Source: Rugosimonospora africana
Lineage (GTDB): Bacteria; Actinomycetota; Actinomycetes; Mycobacteriales; Micromonosporaceae
Assembly (NCBI RefSeq): GCF_016862975.1
Contig: NZ_BONZ01000015.1
Location: forward strand, 62,001 to 126,000
Length of the DNA: 64,000 nucleotides
Direction: 5' to 3'
Under the pieces are notes generated by a model. It was not told where the DNA came from and did no database searches. It saw only the letters and a program-made list of their open reading frames with translations. The translations under genes and the position numbers were made by a program. Below, piece by piece: positions 1-8,988 of the stretch. Within the stretch, counting starts at the first letter, position 1, and each line of letters opens with the position of its first letter.

Positions 1-1895
1 CTCATCCCGCCATCCTGGACGAATACACAGAACGCGACGTCACCGCGGTATCCCATGAACCAGGAGTGGGTCGGCGTCGGCTTGTTGTCGTGTTCCGCTG
101 TGCCCGTCTTGCCGTACATAGGAGCGCCCGGTACCGACTTGTCCTTGACCCCCGTACCGTCCGTGACGACCTCGCGCATCATCTGCTTGAGCGCGCTCAC
201 GGTGGACGGCTTCAGCGCCGTCCCGTCGGCGGCCGGGTGCGCCGGGGCGGGGTCGACCACCAGGTGCGGCTGCTTCCACTGGCCTCGCTGCACCGCCGCC
301 GCCATGCCGGCCATCACGACCGGCGACACCGTGGTCTTGCCCTGCCCGAACGCCGCGGCCGCCTGCTCCGACGGGTTGCCGTTGGCCGACACGCTGCCGG
401 TGTACGCGTCGATGCCCAGGTCCCACGGGATGCCCACGCCCAGTTGCTTGCCGGTGTCGGCCAGGCCTGTCGGGCCGAGCTTGGGCGCCAGCGACGCGAA
501 CGCGGTGTTGCACGACTTGGCGAAGTCCTCGTGCAGCGGCACGTTGCCCAACTGCTCGAACTCCGAGTTGTGGATGGTGTAGCCGTCCACGGTCAGCGTC
601 TGCGGGCAGTTGACCGTCGTGTTGACATTCACCTTGCCGGCTTCGAGCAGGTTGGTCGCGGTGACTGTCTTGAACATCGAGCCGGGCGGGACGCTGGCGT
701 CCAGCGCCAGGTCCTGCCCCTGCGCACCGGGACCGTTGGCGACCGCGAGCACGGAGCCGTCCGAGATCCGGATGGCGACCAGTGCGGAGGGCTGCTGGGT
801 CATGGCCAGCGCGGTCTCGGCGGCCCTCTGGGTTTTCTGATCCAGCGTTGTCTTGATCGACTTACCGGCGACCGGTGCGCTGTTGAACAGCGTCTTGCCC
901 TGGTCGGCGTCGGGGTCGTCGCCGGTCGAGTCCGAGGTGGTGTTGCCGGTCGGCTTGGCCGGGACGGCCACCACGGATACGCCGCTCTTGCCGCGCAGCT
1001 GGTCGTCGTACGCCTCGGCCAGGCCACCGAATCCGACCTGGTCGCCGATCTGGTACTTGCCCGGGTTCTTGTCCATCCGCTCCTTGGTCACGTCGCCCAC
1101 GGTGCCCAGCAGGGCGCGGGCGAACGTGCTGGTCGGAGCGAGTTCCATGGTGCCGGTGGTGAAGACCGTGCCGTCCAGGTCGTGGATGCGCGACCGGATC
1201 TGGTCGTAGACGGGCTGGCGCAGAGTCACGACCGGTACGAACGCGGTCGGCGACGCCGCCTTGATCTGGTTGGGCAGGTCGGAGAGGTCCACGTCGACGT
1301 TGGCCGACTTGAAGGCGGCGGTCAGGGTACTGATCAGGGAAGTCTGATCCTTGATCAGGTTGGGCTGGATGCCCACGTTGACCACCGGCTGCTTGCTGAC
1401 GAGCGCCTGGCCGCTGCCGTCCAGGATGCTGCCGCGCTCCGCGCTGGTGGTCTTGACCGTCATCTTGTCGGTGTCGGTGAGCTGGGCCGCGATCACCGAC
1501 GGTTCGAAGATGGGATCCCACTTACCGTCGTTGCGCTGCAGCCGCAGGCTCGTCTGGTAGGACCAGGCGACCCCGTTCTCGATCGGCCAGGACACGTCGA
1601 TCGGCGCGGTCGCGTCGTCCTTGTCGACGGTCGCCTTCCCGGCCTTGAGCGTCGGCTTGACGCTGGCCAGGTCGCCGGTGAGGGTCTTGATCTCGGTCGC
1701 CACGGTCGCTGAGGTCAGCGCGCTGCCGTTCGACGAGATCAAATGCAGCGAGGCCGCGAACTGGCCGGTCCGCCAGCCGGTCAGGAAATCCGAGATCGCG
1801 GACTCCGGCCCTGGGCCTTTGGAACAGCCGACAAGCCCACCACCGACCAGGGCGGCGGTGGCGAGCAACGCGGTCGCGCGGACTCTAGAACGCAT
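1..1895 (-). CDS. Penicillin-binding lipoprotein, transpeptidase (3' end outside window)
   Basis: D,D-transpeptidase that cross-links peptidoglycan outside the membrane. About 631 codons are visible; the C-terminus runs off the window start. The N-terminus is a lipoprotein signal with lipobox LVGC. An NTF2-like/MecA-N type region and the PBP dimerisation region follow. The transpeptidase domain carries SMFK (Ser406, Lys409), SCN (461-463) and KTGTAE (Lys596), the three canonical penicillin-binding motifs. The start is ATG with GGAGGTG six bases upstream. It is divergent from the glutamate dehydrogenase gene. The class (PbpA/Pbp2-like lipoprotein with an extra N-terminal domain) is inferred from motif order. 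Confidence 0.93.
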   Translation of the reverse strand, partial: MRSRVRATALLATAALVGGGLVGCSKGPGPESAISDFLTGWRTGQFAASLHLISSNGSALTSATVATEIKTLTGDLASVKPTLKAGKATVDKDDATAPIDVSWPIENGVAWSYQTSLRLQRNDGKWDPIFEPSVIAAQLTDTDKMTVKTTSAERGSILDGSGQALVSKQPVVNVGIQPNLIKDQTSLISTLTAAFKSANVDVDLSDLPNQIKAASPTAFVPVVTLRQPVYDQIRSRIHDLDGTVFTTGTMELAPTSTFARALLGTVGDVTKERMDKNPGKYQIGDQVGFGGLAEAYDDQLRGKSGVSVVAVPAKPTGNTTSDSTGDDPDADQGKTLFNSAPVAGKSIKTTLDQKTQRAAETALAMTQQPSALVAIRISDGSVLAVANGPGAQGQDLALDASVPPGSMFKTVTATNLLEAGKVNVNTTVNCPQTLTVDGYTIHNSEFEQLGNVPLHEDFAKSCNTAFASLAPKLGPTGLADTGKQLGVGIPWDLGIDAYTGSVSANGNPSEQAAAAFGQGKTTVSPVVMAGMAAAVQRGQWKQPHLVVDPAPAHPAADGTALKPSTVSALKQMMREVVTDGTGVKDKSVPGAPMYGKTGTAEHDNKPTPTHSWFMGYRGDVAFCVFVQDGGM

Positions 1896-2052
1896 CTGGG
1901 CACCTCCGGCAGCGATTGTGTCCCACCGGGTACAACGCCCGCAGCCCGGGCTTTGGTGGGTCGAGTGATCCGCTTGTGTCGCAGACGTCACAATCTCTGG
2001 GCGCGAGCGCGGCTACCCCGCCGGGCGGATGGGCCCGCCGCGCGGGAAGTCA

Positions 2053-2058
2053 TAGGGT
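2053..2058 (+). promoter_or_regulatory. Possible -10 box of the glutamate dehydrogenase gene
   Basis: TAGGGT (TANNNT type) lies about 50 bases before the chosen ATG. It would give a short leader containing the GAGGGGA ribosome site at 2091-2097. No convincing -35 was seen. The rest of the 1896-2107 divergent region holds only GC-rich inverted repeats. Confidence 0.3.
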
Positions 2059-2107
2059 GGAGATGAGAGTGATCCCACAGCGTTGTGGGCGAGGGGAGTG
2101 GCAACCC

Positions 2108-5100
2108 ATGGATCGTGCGGCGACCGGTGTCGACGCGGCCAACCAACGCTCCGGTGCCGGCGGCACAGCCGGCCAGAACGCCGATGCCGATTCGACCGGG
2201 GAAAGCGGCGATGTGGACATAGCGGTCCAACGCACCCGGGCCGGCGCGACCGGTCGGGGCGGGCGTCGGGCCTACCGGGGCGGCACCGCCCCCGGCGACA
2301 TCGAAATCGACCCCGACGACCCGGACGCCGTGGAGGACGTCGAGGAGATCGAAGCCGCCGCTACGGACGGTGACGATGGCGAGGACACCGAGTTGGATCA
2401 GCCGCTGCCGGACGCGGAGCGGTTGGTCGCCGAGGCGGTGGCGCTGGCCGGCGATGATCTGGACAGTGCCCGGCTGGTGCGCCGGTACTGGCGGTTCGCG
2501 CCGGACGAGGACATGGTCGGGCTGACGGCGGCGGAGATGCTCTCCGGCGCGAGGGCGCACCGGGAGCTGGCGGAGCAGCGGGTACCGGGCGAGTTGAAGC
2601 TCCGGGTGGGCGACAGCGCCGACCAGGAGCTGACGATCCTGGAGATCGTCGCAGACGATATGCCCTTTTTGGTCGACACTGTCACTTCTGCGCTGAGCAT
2701 CCGGGGCCTGTCGGTCCACCTGCTGGTTCACCCGCTCGTGGTGGTGCGCCGCGAGCCGCTCGGCAAGCTGATCGAGGTGTGCGCCGACGTCGAGGCGGAC
2801 GACGCGATCGCCGGCGACCTGGTGGAGAGCTGGATGCGGCTGTCCATCGACCGGGTACGCGGCGACGTCGACCGGGCCGAACTGCGCCGCGAGTTGCAGC
2901 GGGTGCTGACCGACGTGCGCGAGGCGGTCGAAGACTGGCCCAAAATGCGCTCCCGGGCACTGGCCATCGCCGACGAACTGGCCAGCACCTCGCTGCCGGT
3001 ACCGCCGCGGGACATCACCGACTCGATCGAGCTGCTGCGTTGGCTGGTCGACGAGCATTTCACGTTCCTCGGGTACCGCGAGTACCGGCTGGCCGGCGCG
3101 ACCGCCGAACAGGCCGGCACCGGGGAGCCGGCGGTGGGCCGGATGCGCCTGCAGGCGGTGCTCGGCACCGGCCTGGGCATCCTCCGGCAGGACCAGACCG
3201 CGCCCCGCGAGCTGTCCAGCATGACGCCGGAGGCGCAGGAGAAGGTGCTGGAGAAGCGCCTGTTGGTGATCACCAAGGCCAACTCGCGATCCACCGTGCA
3301 CCGCTCCTCGTACCTGGACTACATCGGGTTCAAGACGTTCGATGCCGAGGGCAACGTTGTCGGAGAACGGCGCTTCCTCGGGCTGTTCTCGTCGGCCGCG
3401 TACCTCGGCTCGGTTCGTGAGCTGCCGGTGGTCAAGCGCAAGGTGGCCGCCGTGCTGGACCGGTCGGGCCTGTCGCCGCGCAGCCACTCGGGCAAGGACC
3501 TGCTGGCGATCCTGGAGGACTACCCGCGCGACGAGCTGTTCCAGATCCGCACCGACGAGCTGTACGACACGGTCATGGGCGTACTGCGCCTGGCCGGGCG
3601 GCGCGCGCTGCGGCTGTTCCTCCGCCAGGACGGGTACGGCCGGTTCATCTCCTGCCTGGTGTTCATGCCCCGGGACCGGTTCACCACCGAAAACCGGCTG
3701 CGCATCCAGAACATCCTCCAGCGTGAGCTGCACGGCATCGGGATCGACTACGCCACCCGGGTGGGCGAGTCGGTGCTGGCCCGGATCCACTTCATCGTGC
3801 GCACCGACCCGGCCGCGCCGCCGGTCGACATCGACGCCGCGGCGATTCAGGAGCTGCTGGTCGAGGCGACCCGGGACTGGGACGACGACTTCCGCCTGCT
3901 GCTGGAGCGCAAGCTCGGCGAGGAGCAGTGCCGCACGCTGTTCCCGCGCTACGCGCCGGCGTTCCCGGACGCGTACAAGGACGAGCACAATCCGTACGAG
4001 GCGGTCCAGGACATCGCGAAGCTGGAACTACTCGACGAACCGGGCGAGCTGGCCACGCACATCTTCCGGCGGCGTAAGGACGACAGCAACGTCCGGTTCA
4101 AGGTGTTCCGGGCCGGCGAGGCGATGATGCTGTCCACCGTGCTGCCGGTGCTGCACTCGCTGGGTGTGAAGGTCTCCGACGAGCGTCCGTACGAGGTCGA
4201 GCGCGCCGACGGCACCATCTACCTGTACGACTTCGGGCTGGTGCTGCCGCCACAGGCCCGGGAGCTGCCGGAGATCCGGTCGCACATGGAGAATGCGTTT
4301 TCCTCCACCTGGCGGGGCGAGGCCGAGGTCGACGGGTTCAACGAACTGGTCGTCCGGGCCGGGCTGACCTGGCGCCAGGTGGTGATCCTGCGGGCCTACG
4401 CGAAGTACCTGCGCCAGGCCGGCGCGGTCTACTCGCAGGAGTCGATGGAATACACGCTGATTAGCAACCCGGGCATCGCGGCGCTGCTGGTGGCGCTGTT
4501 CGAGACCCGGTTCTCGCCGACCCTCGCGCTTTCCGAGGAAGATCGGTCGCTGCAGTCCAAGGAGCTGGTGACCGCGATCGGTCGGCAGTTGGACGGGGTG
4601 GCGAGCCTGGACCAGGACCGGATCCTGCGCTCGTACCTGACGCTGATCCAGGCCACCCTGCGCACCAGCTTCTTCCAGCGGGGCGCGGACGGTCGGCCGA
4701 AGTCGTACGTGGCCTTCAAGCTGGAGCCGCGGGCGATCCCGGAGTTGCCGGCGCCCCGGCCGCGGTACGAGATCTGGGTCTACTCGCCCCGGTTCGAGGG
4801 CGTGCACCTGCGGTTCGGCCCGGTGGCGCGGGGCGGCCTGCGCTGGTCCGACCGGCGCGACGACTTCCGCACCGAGATCCTTGGCCTGGTCAAGGCGCAG
4901 ATGGTCAAGAACGCGGTGATCGTACCGGTGGGCGCGAAGGGCGGCTTCGTGCTCAAGCAGGCCCCGGCGGATCGCGACGGATTCCTCGCCGAGGGCGTCA
5001 ACTGCTACAAGCTGTTCATCAGTGCCCTGCTCGACGTGACCGACAACCTGGTCGGCGGCGCGATCGTGCCGCCGCGCGAGGTGGTGCGCCACGACGGCGA

Positions 5101-7219
5101 CGACCCGTACCTGGTGGTCGCGGCCGACAAGGGCACCGCCACGTTCTCCGACACGGCCAACGAGATCTCGCTGGCGTACGGGTTCTGGCTCGGTGACGCG
5201 TTCGCCTCCGGCGGCTCCGCCGGATACGACCACAAGAAGATGGGCATCACCGCCAGGGGTGCGTGGGAGTCGGTCAAGCGGCACTTCCGCGAGCTGGACG
5301 TGGACACCCAGAGCCAGGACTTCACGGTCGTCGGGGTCGGTGACATGTCCGGCGACGTGTTCGGCAACGGGATGCTGCTGTCCGAGCACATCCGGCTGCT
5401 GGCCGCGTTCGACCACCGGCACATCTTCCTGGACCCGACTCCGGACGCGGCGACCTCGTTCGCCGAGCGCCGGCGGCTGTTCGACCTGCCCCGCTCATCG
5501 TGGGCCGACTACGACACGTCTCTGATCTCCGAGGGCGGCGGGGTGTTCCCGCGTACCGCGAAGTCGATCCCGATCTCCCCGCAGGTCCGCGCCGCGCTCG
5601 GTCTGAAGGAGTCGGTGACCGCGCTGGCACCCAGCGACCTGATGAAGGCGATCCTGCTGGCCTCGGTCGACCTGCTGTGGAACGGCGGCATCGGCACCTA
5701 CGTCAAGTCGACCAGCGAGTCGCACGCGGACGTCGGTGACAAGGCCAACGACGCGATCCGGGTCAACGGCGCGCAGCTGCGCGCGAAGGTGGTCGGCGAG
5801 GGCGGCAACCTCGGCCTGACCCAGCGCGGCCGGATCGAGTACGCGATCGGCGGCGGCCGGATCTGCACCGACTTCATCGACAACTCGGCCGGCGTCGACA
5901 CCTCCGACCACGAGGTGAACTTCAAGATCCTGCTGGCCGACGCCTCGCTGCCGAACTCGGAGCGCGACGCGCTGCTGATGGAGATGACCGACGAGGTCGC
6001 CCAACTGGTGCTGCGGGACAACTACGACCAGGCCACGGCGCTGGGCAACGCCCGGGCGCAGGCCCACTCGCTGCTGCCGGTGCACCGCCGGCTGATCAGC
6101 GACCTGGACAAGGACGGGCGGCTGGACCGGGCGCTGGAGGCCATGCCCGGCGACGACGAGCTGGCCGCGCGGTTCACCGCCGGCACCGGGCTGACCTCGC
6201 CGGAGTTCGCCGTCCTGCTGTCCTACGTGAAGATCGCGCTGGAGGACGAGATCGGCTCCTCGTCGCTGCCGGACGAGGAGTGGACCCACGAGACCCTCGT
6301 GGACTACTTCCCGAAGCCACTGCGGGAGCGGTACGAGTCGCTGATGCCGGGCCACGCCCTGCACCGCGAGATCGTCACCACCCAGCTCGTGAACCAGACC
6401 GTCAACCACGGCGGCATCACGTTCGTGTACCGGGTCGTCGAGGAGACCGGTGTCTCGCCGGCCGACGTGATCCGCGCGTTCGTGGTCGTCCGCGACGTGT
6501 ACGGGCTGGGCGAGCTGTGGCAGGCCGTGGAGACGCTGGACAACCGGGTACCGGTCGAGACGCAGACCAAGCTCTACCTGGAGATCCGCCGGCTCACCGA
6601 CCGGGCCGTGCGCTGGCTGGTCACCAACCGCCGGGCACCGCTGGACGTGGCGGAGGAGATCGCCCGGCTGCGCCCCGGCATCCAGCGCCTGCTGCCTCAG
6701 CTCGGCGAGCTGTTCCACGGTCAGGAGCGCGCGTCGCTGCGGGCCAATGTGGACAAGCTCACCGGCCTGAAGGTCCCGGCCGATCTGGCCGAGCGCATCA
6801 CCGGCGTCATGTACGGGTTCGGCCTGCTGGACATCGTGTCGACGGCGGACGGCATCGGGCGGGACCTGTCCGAGGTGGCCGCGATCTACTTCGTCCTGTC
6901 GGAGAAGTTCCAGGTCGACGAGCTGCTGTCGAAGATCTCGCTGCTGCCGCGCGACGACCGGTGGCAGACGCTGGCCCGGATGGCGCTGCGCTACGACCTG
7001 TACGCCGCGCTGGCCGCGCTGACCTCGGAGGTGCTCGCCTCGACCGAGGCGGAGCACTCGGCGCAGGACCGGGTCACCGCCTGGGAGCAGGCGAACTCCG
7101 CGGCGATCAACCGGGCCCGCAACGCGATGAGCGAGTTCCAGGAGGCGAGCGGCGACCTGGCCGCGCTGTCGGTGCTGCTGCGCCAGATCCGCACGCTGGT
7201 ACGGACCGCGGGCGCCTGA
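2108..7219 (+). CDS. gdh: NAD-specific glutamate dehydrogenase, large (180-kDa) type
   Basis: Catalyses NAD-dependent oxidative deamination of glutamate to 2-oxoglutarate, usually a catabolic role. The 1703-residue product matches the large Bac_GDH family (about 1600-1700 residues), which has long N-terminal regulatory (ACT-like) regions before the catalytic core. Family-like stretches include the metabolite-binding segment GGLRWSDRRDDFRTE, then KNAVIVPVGAKGGFV and the nucleotide-binding region VVGVGDMSGDVFGNGM. ATG 2108 is chosen because GAGGGGA lies about ten bases upstream. In-frame upstream starts (TTG 1916, ATG 2063) would add a low-complexity, non-homologous extension. The first ~100 residues are acidic and Gly/Ala rich. 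It is monocistronic and ends at a strong hairpin. Confidence 0.96.
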   Translation: MDRAATGVDAANQRSGAGGTAGQNADADSTGESGDVDIAVQRTRAGATGRGGRRAYRGGTAPGDIEIDPDDPDAVEDVEEIEAAATDGDDGEDTELDQPLPDAERLVAEAVALAGDDLDSARLVRRYWRFAPDEDMVGLTAAEMLSGARAHRELAEQRVPGELKLRVGDSADQELTILEIVADDMPFLVDTVTSALSIRGLSVHLLVHPLVVVRREPLGKLIEVCADVEADDAIAGDLVESWMRLSIDRVRGDVDRAELRRELQRVLTDVREAVEDWPKMRSRALAIADELASTSLPVPPRDITDSIELLRWLVDEHFTFLGYREYRLAGATAEQAGTGEPAVGRMRLQAVLGTGLGILRQDQTAPRELSSMTPEAQEKVLEKRLLVITKANSRSTVHRSSYLDYIGFKTFDAEGNVVGERRFLGLFSSAAYLGSVRELPVVKRKVAAVLDRSGLSPRSHSGKDLLAILEDYPRDELFQIRTDELYDTVMGVLRLAGRRALRLFLRQDGYGRFISCLVFMPRDRFTTENRLRIQNILQRELHGIGIDYATRVGESVLARIHFIVRTDPAAPPVDIDAAAIQELLVEATRDWDDDFRLLLERKLGEEQCRTLFPRYAPAFPDAYKDEHNPYEAVQDIAKLELLDEPGELATHIFRRRKDDSNVRFKVFRAGEAMMLSTVLPVLHSLGVKVSDERPYEVERADGTIYLYDFGLVLPPQARELPEIRSHMENAFSSTWRGEAEVDGFNELVVRAGLTWRQVVILRAYAKYLRQAGAVYSQESMEYTLISNPGIAALLVALFETRFSPTLALSEEDRSLQSKELVTAIGRQLDGVASLDQDRILRSYLTLIQATLRTSFFQRGADGRPKSYVAFKLEPRAIPELPAPRPRYEIWVYSPRFEGVHLRFGPVARGGLRWSDRRDDFRTEILGLVKAQMVKNAVIVPVGAKGGFVLKQAPADRDGFLAEGVNCYKLFISALLDVTDNLVGGAIVPPREVVRHDGDDPYLVVAADKGTATFSDTANEISLAYGFWLGDAFASGGSAGYDHKKMGITARGAWESVKRHFRELDVDTQSQDFTVVGVGDMSGDVFGNGMLLSEHIRLLAAFDHRHIFLDPTPDAATSFAERRRLFDLPRSSWADYDTSLISEGGGVFPRTAKSIPISPQVRAALGLKESVTALAPSDLMKAILLASVDLLWNGGIGTYVKSTSESHADVGDKANDAIRVNGAQLRAKVVGEGGNLGLTQRGRIEYAIGGGRICTDFIDNSAGVDTSDHEVNFKILLADASLPNSERDALLMEMTDEVAQLVLRDNYDQATALGNARAQAHSLLPVHRRLISDLDKDGRLDRALEAMPGDDELAARFTAGTGLTSPEFAVLLSYVKIALEDEIGSSSLPDEEWTHETLVDYFPKPLRERYESLMPGHALHREIVTTQLVNQTVNHGGITFVYRVVEETGVSPADVIRAFVVVRDVYGLGELWQAVETLDNRVPVETQTKLYLEIRRLTDRAVRWLVTNRRAPLDVAEEIARLRPGIQRLLPQLGELFHGQERASLRANVDKLTGLKVPADLAERITGVMYGFGLLDIVSTADGIGRDLSEVAAIYFVLSEKFQVDELLSKISLLPRDDRWQTLARMALRYDLYAALAALTSEVLASTEAEHSAQDRVTAWEQANSAAINRARNAMSEFQEASGDLAALSVLLRQIRTLVRTAGA

Positions 7220-7241
7220 GCGCCCGCGCCACACGTGGTGC

Positions 7242-7286
7242 GGCCCCGTGTCCTCCCCGCCCCCGTCAGGGGGAGGACACGGGGCC
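7242..7286. terminator. Bidirectional terminator between gdh and the GH3 gene
   Basis: Perfect 17-bp inverted repeat (7242-7258 / 7270-7286) with an 11-base loop, 22 bp after the gdh stop and 18 bp after the stop of the convergent glycosidase gene. There is no long U-tract, as is common in high-GC actinobacteria. Confidence 0.85.
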
Positions 7287-7303
7287 TGTTCGTGATGGGA
7301 CGC

Positions 7304-8761
7304 TCAGCCGGTCAACCCCAGGGCGGACGCCGCGGCCCAGCCGTTGGCCCGGCTCGCGCCGAACGTGGTGACGAACGCCCGCACCCCGGCCGGTCGCCAG
7401 GCCGACGGCCAGCCCATCTCCACCGCGACGACCGGGTTCGTCGGCGCCAGCGCCTCGATGAGCGCCGCCGCGGCCGGCTGCCGGTGCAGGTTGCGACCGA
7501 CCACCACGATCGGGCGGGTACCGGCCAAGGCGCGCACCTGCTCCGGTGACGCGCTCTGGATGGCGACCTGAAGCTGCTGCGTGCCGTTGATGTGCGGGCC
7601 GAGGCCCCAGGGCACCCGGCCGGCGGCGATGTTCAGCTCGGCGTCGACCATCTGCACGACCAGCGGCGAGTCCAGCCCGATCAGGGAGCCCTCGACCCGT
7701 ACCGCGCGCTGGGCGGCCGGGTACCCGATGCCGTCGTCGGCGGCGTCCTCGGCCCGGGCGGCGGCGATGCTCCACGCCGACAGGTCGGCGACCCGGCCGG
7801 CGGCCTCCTCGATCCGCGCCACCGGCAGCCAGCCGGCGTCCACCGCGACAGTGATCTCGGCGATCGTCTCCTCGACCAGATCCTGGTCGCACTGCCCGGC
7901 CAGGCACAGCAGGTCGACCCCGGCGGCCAGCGCGCGGGGTGCCGCCTTCGCGGTGCTGCCGGCGATCCCGGCCGCCCCGCGCATGTCCAGCGCGTCGCTG
8001 ACGATCACGCCGGTGAAGCCCAGTTCGCCGCGCAGCAGGTCGACCAGCGCCGGGCGGCTGAACGTCGCCGGCAGGTCGCCGGTCAGCACCGGTACCCGGA
8101 TGTGCGCGGTCATGATCGAACGGGCGCCGGCCTCGATCGCGGCAGCGAACGGCGCCAGGTCGCGCTCGCGCAGCAGCCCCATCGGTACGTCCACGGTCGG
8201 CATCTCCAGGTGCGAGTCCGTGTGCGTGGCACCGTGGCCGGGGAAGTGCTTGGCGCACGCCGCGACACCGGCCGACTGGAGGCCGGCGATGGCGGCGGCG
8301 GCGTGCGCGGACACCCGGGCCGGGTCGGTGCCGAACGACCGGGTACCGATGATCGGGTTGTCGTCCGCGGTGTTCACGTCCACGGTCGGCGCGAGGTCCA
8401 GGTTGAACCCGGTGGCGCGCAGGTCCGCCCCGATCGCCCGGTAGATCCGTTCGGTCAGCCCGAGGTCGTCGATCGCGCCGAGCGCCGCGTTGCCCGGGTA
8501 CGGGCTGCCGGTCAGGTGGCCGAGCCGGGTGACGTCGCCGCCCTCCTCGTCGAGCGAGAGCAGCACGTCCGGCCGGACCTCGCGCAGGCTTCCGGTGAGT
8601 GCCCTGAGCTGCCCGGTATCGGCGATGTTGTAGTAGAAGACGACGTACCCACCCAGGCCCTCGGCCACGAGGTCGACCGCCCACTGTGGAGCGGTCAGTC
8701 CGGGAAACGCTGGAAGCAGCGTTGGCAGGATGAGCCTCCGCAGCCCTGGATCGATCGCCAC
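7304..8761 (-). CDS. nagZ: Glycoside hydrolase family 3, NagZ-type beta-N-acetylhexosaminidase
   Basis: Probably removes N-acetylglucosamine from muropeptides or GlcNAc conjugates. The product has 485 residues: a (beta/alpha)8 barrel followed by a second alpha/beta domain. The NagZ signature KHFPGHGATHTDSH contains the Asp-His dyad typical of the hexosaminidase branch, and SDALDM carries the predicted nucleophile Asp. No signal peptide is seen with this start, so it is probably cytoplasmic. GTG is chosen because GAGAGGGGA lies about seven bases upstream; the longer in-frame extension has no family features. It is divergent from a ROK regulator, which suggests control by an amino-sugar signal (inference). 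Confidence 0.88.
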   Translation of the reverse strand: MAIDPGLRRLILPTLLPAFPGLTAPQWAVDLVAEGLGGYVVFYYNIADTGQLRALTGSLREVRPDVLLSLDEEGGDVTRLGHLTGSPYPGNAALGAIDDLGLTERIYRAIGADLRATGFNLDLAPTVDVNTADDNPIIGTRSFGTDPARVSAHAAAAIAGLQSAGVAACAKHFPGHGATHTDSHLEMPTVDVPMGLLRERDLAPFAAAIEAGARSIMTAHIRVPVLTGDLPATFSRPALVDLLRGELGFTGVIVSDALDMRGAAGIAGSTAKAAPRALAAGVDLLCLAGQCDQDLVEETIAEITVAVDAGWLPVARIEEAAGRVADLSAWSIAAARAEDAADDGIGYPAAQRAVRVEGSLIGLDSPLVVQMVDAELNIAAGRVPWGLGPHINGTQQLQVAIQSASPEQVRALAGTRPIVVVGRNLHRQPAAAALIEALAPTNPVVAVEMGWPSAWRPAGVRAFVTTFGASRANGWAAASALGLTG

Positions 8762-8944
8762 CCTGAATCCCCTCTCCCCGGCCGCTTGACCGGCCCGTCC
8801 ATAAGCCAGGCGGGCCTGGCGGCTGGTTGCCCTCTGGCCGCTCCGGTGCGCGGTCGGCCACTTGTGATGCAGGAATCTTGCAGCGGGTCGTGGGACGCCG
8901 CCAGAGGCGGCTTGACCGTACGCTGAACTGTATTCCTGCTGGTC

Positions 8945-8968
8945 TATAATATTAGGAAAGTTTCCTAA
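8945..8968 (+). promoter_or_regulatory. Promoter -10 and palindromic operator of the ROK gene
   Basis: TATAAT at 8945-8950 is followed at once by a perfect palindrome, TTAGGAAA-G-TTTCCTAA (8952-8968), which covers the expected transcription start. This AT-rich block stands out in a GC-rich background. It sits in the 227-bp region between the divergent glycosidase and ROK genes, so bound regulator could block both. That the adjacent ROK protein binds it is inference. No good -35 was found. Confidence 0.75.
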
Positions 8969-8988
8969 ATGATAAAGGTAGCGTCCCG

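Noticed and set aside
66-1712. 548-codon open frame on the plus strand over the penicillin-binding gene
   Set aside because: The opposite strand encodes an intact transpeptidase with all motifs; the plus frame is an Arg/Gly/Val-rich shadow common in high-GC DNA. The same applies to long antisense frames over gdh, gatB, ilvB, serA and the exporters.
1916-2107. N-terminal extension of glutamate dehydrogenase from TTG 1916
   Set aside because: No ribosome site, non-conserved composition, and a likely promoter lies inside it; ATG 2108 has a good ribosome site.
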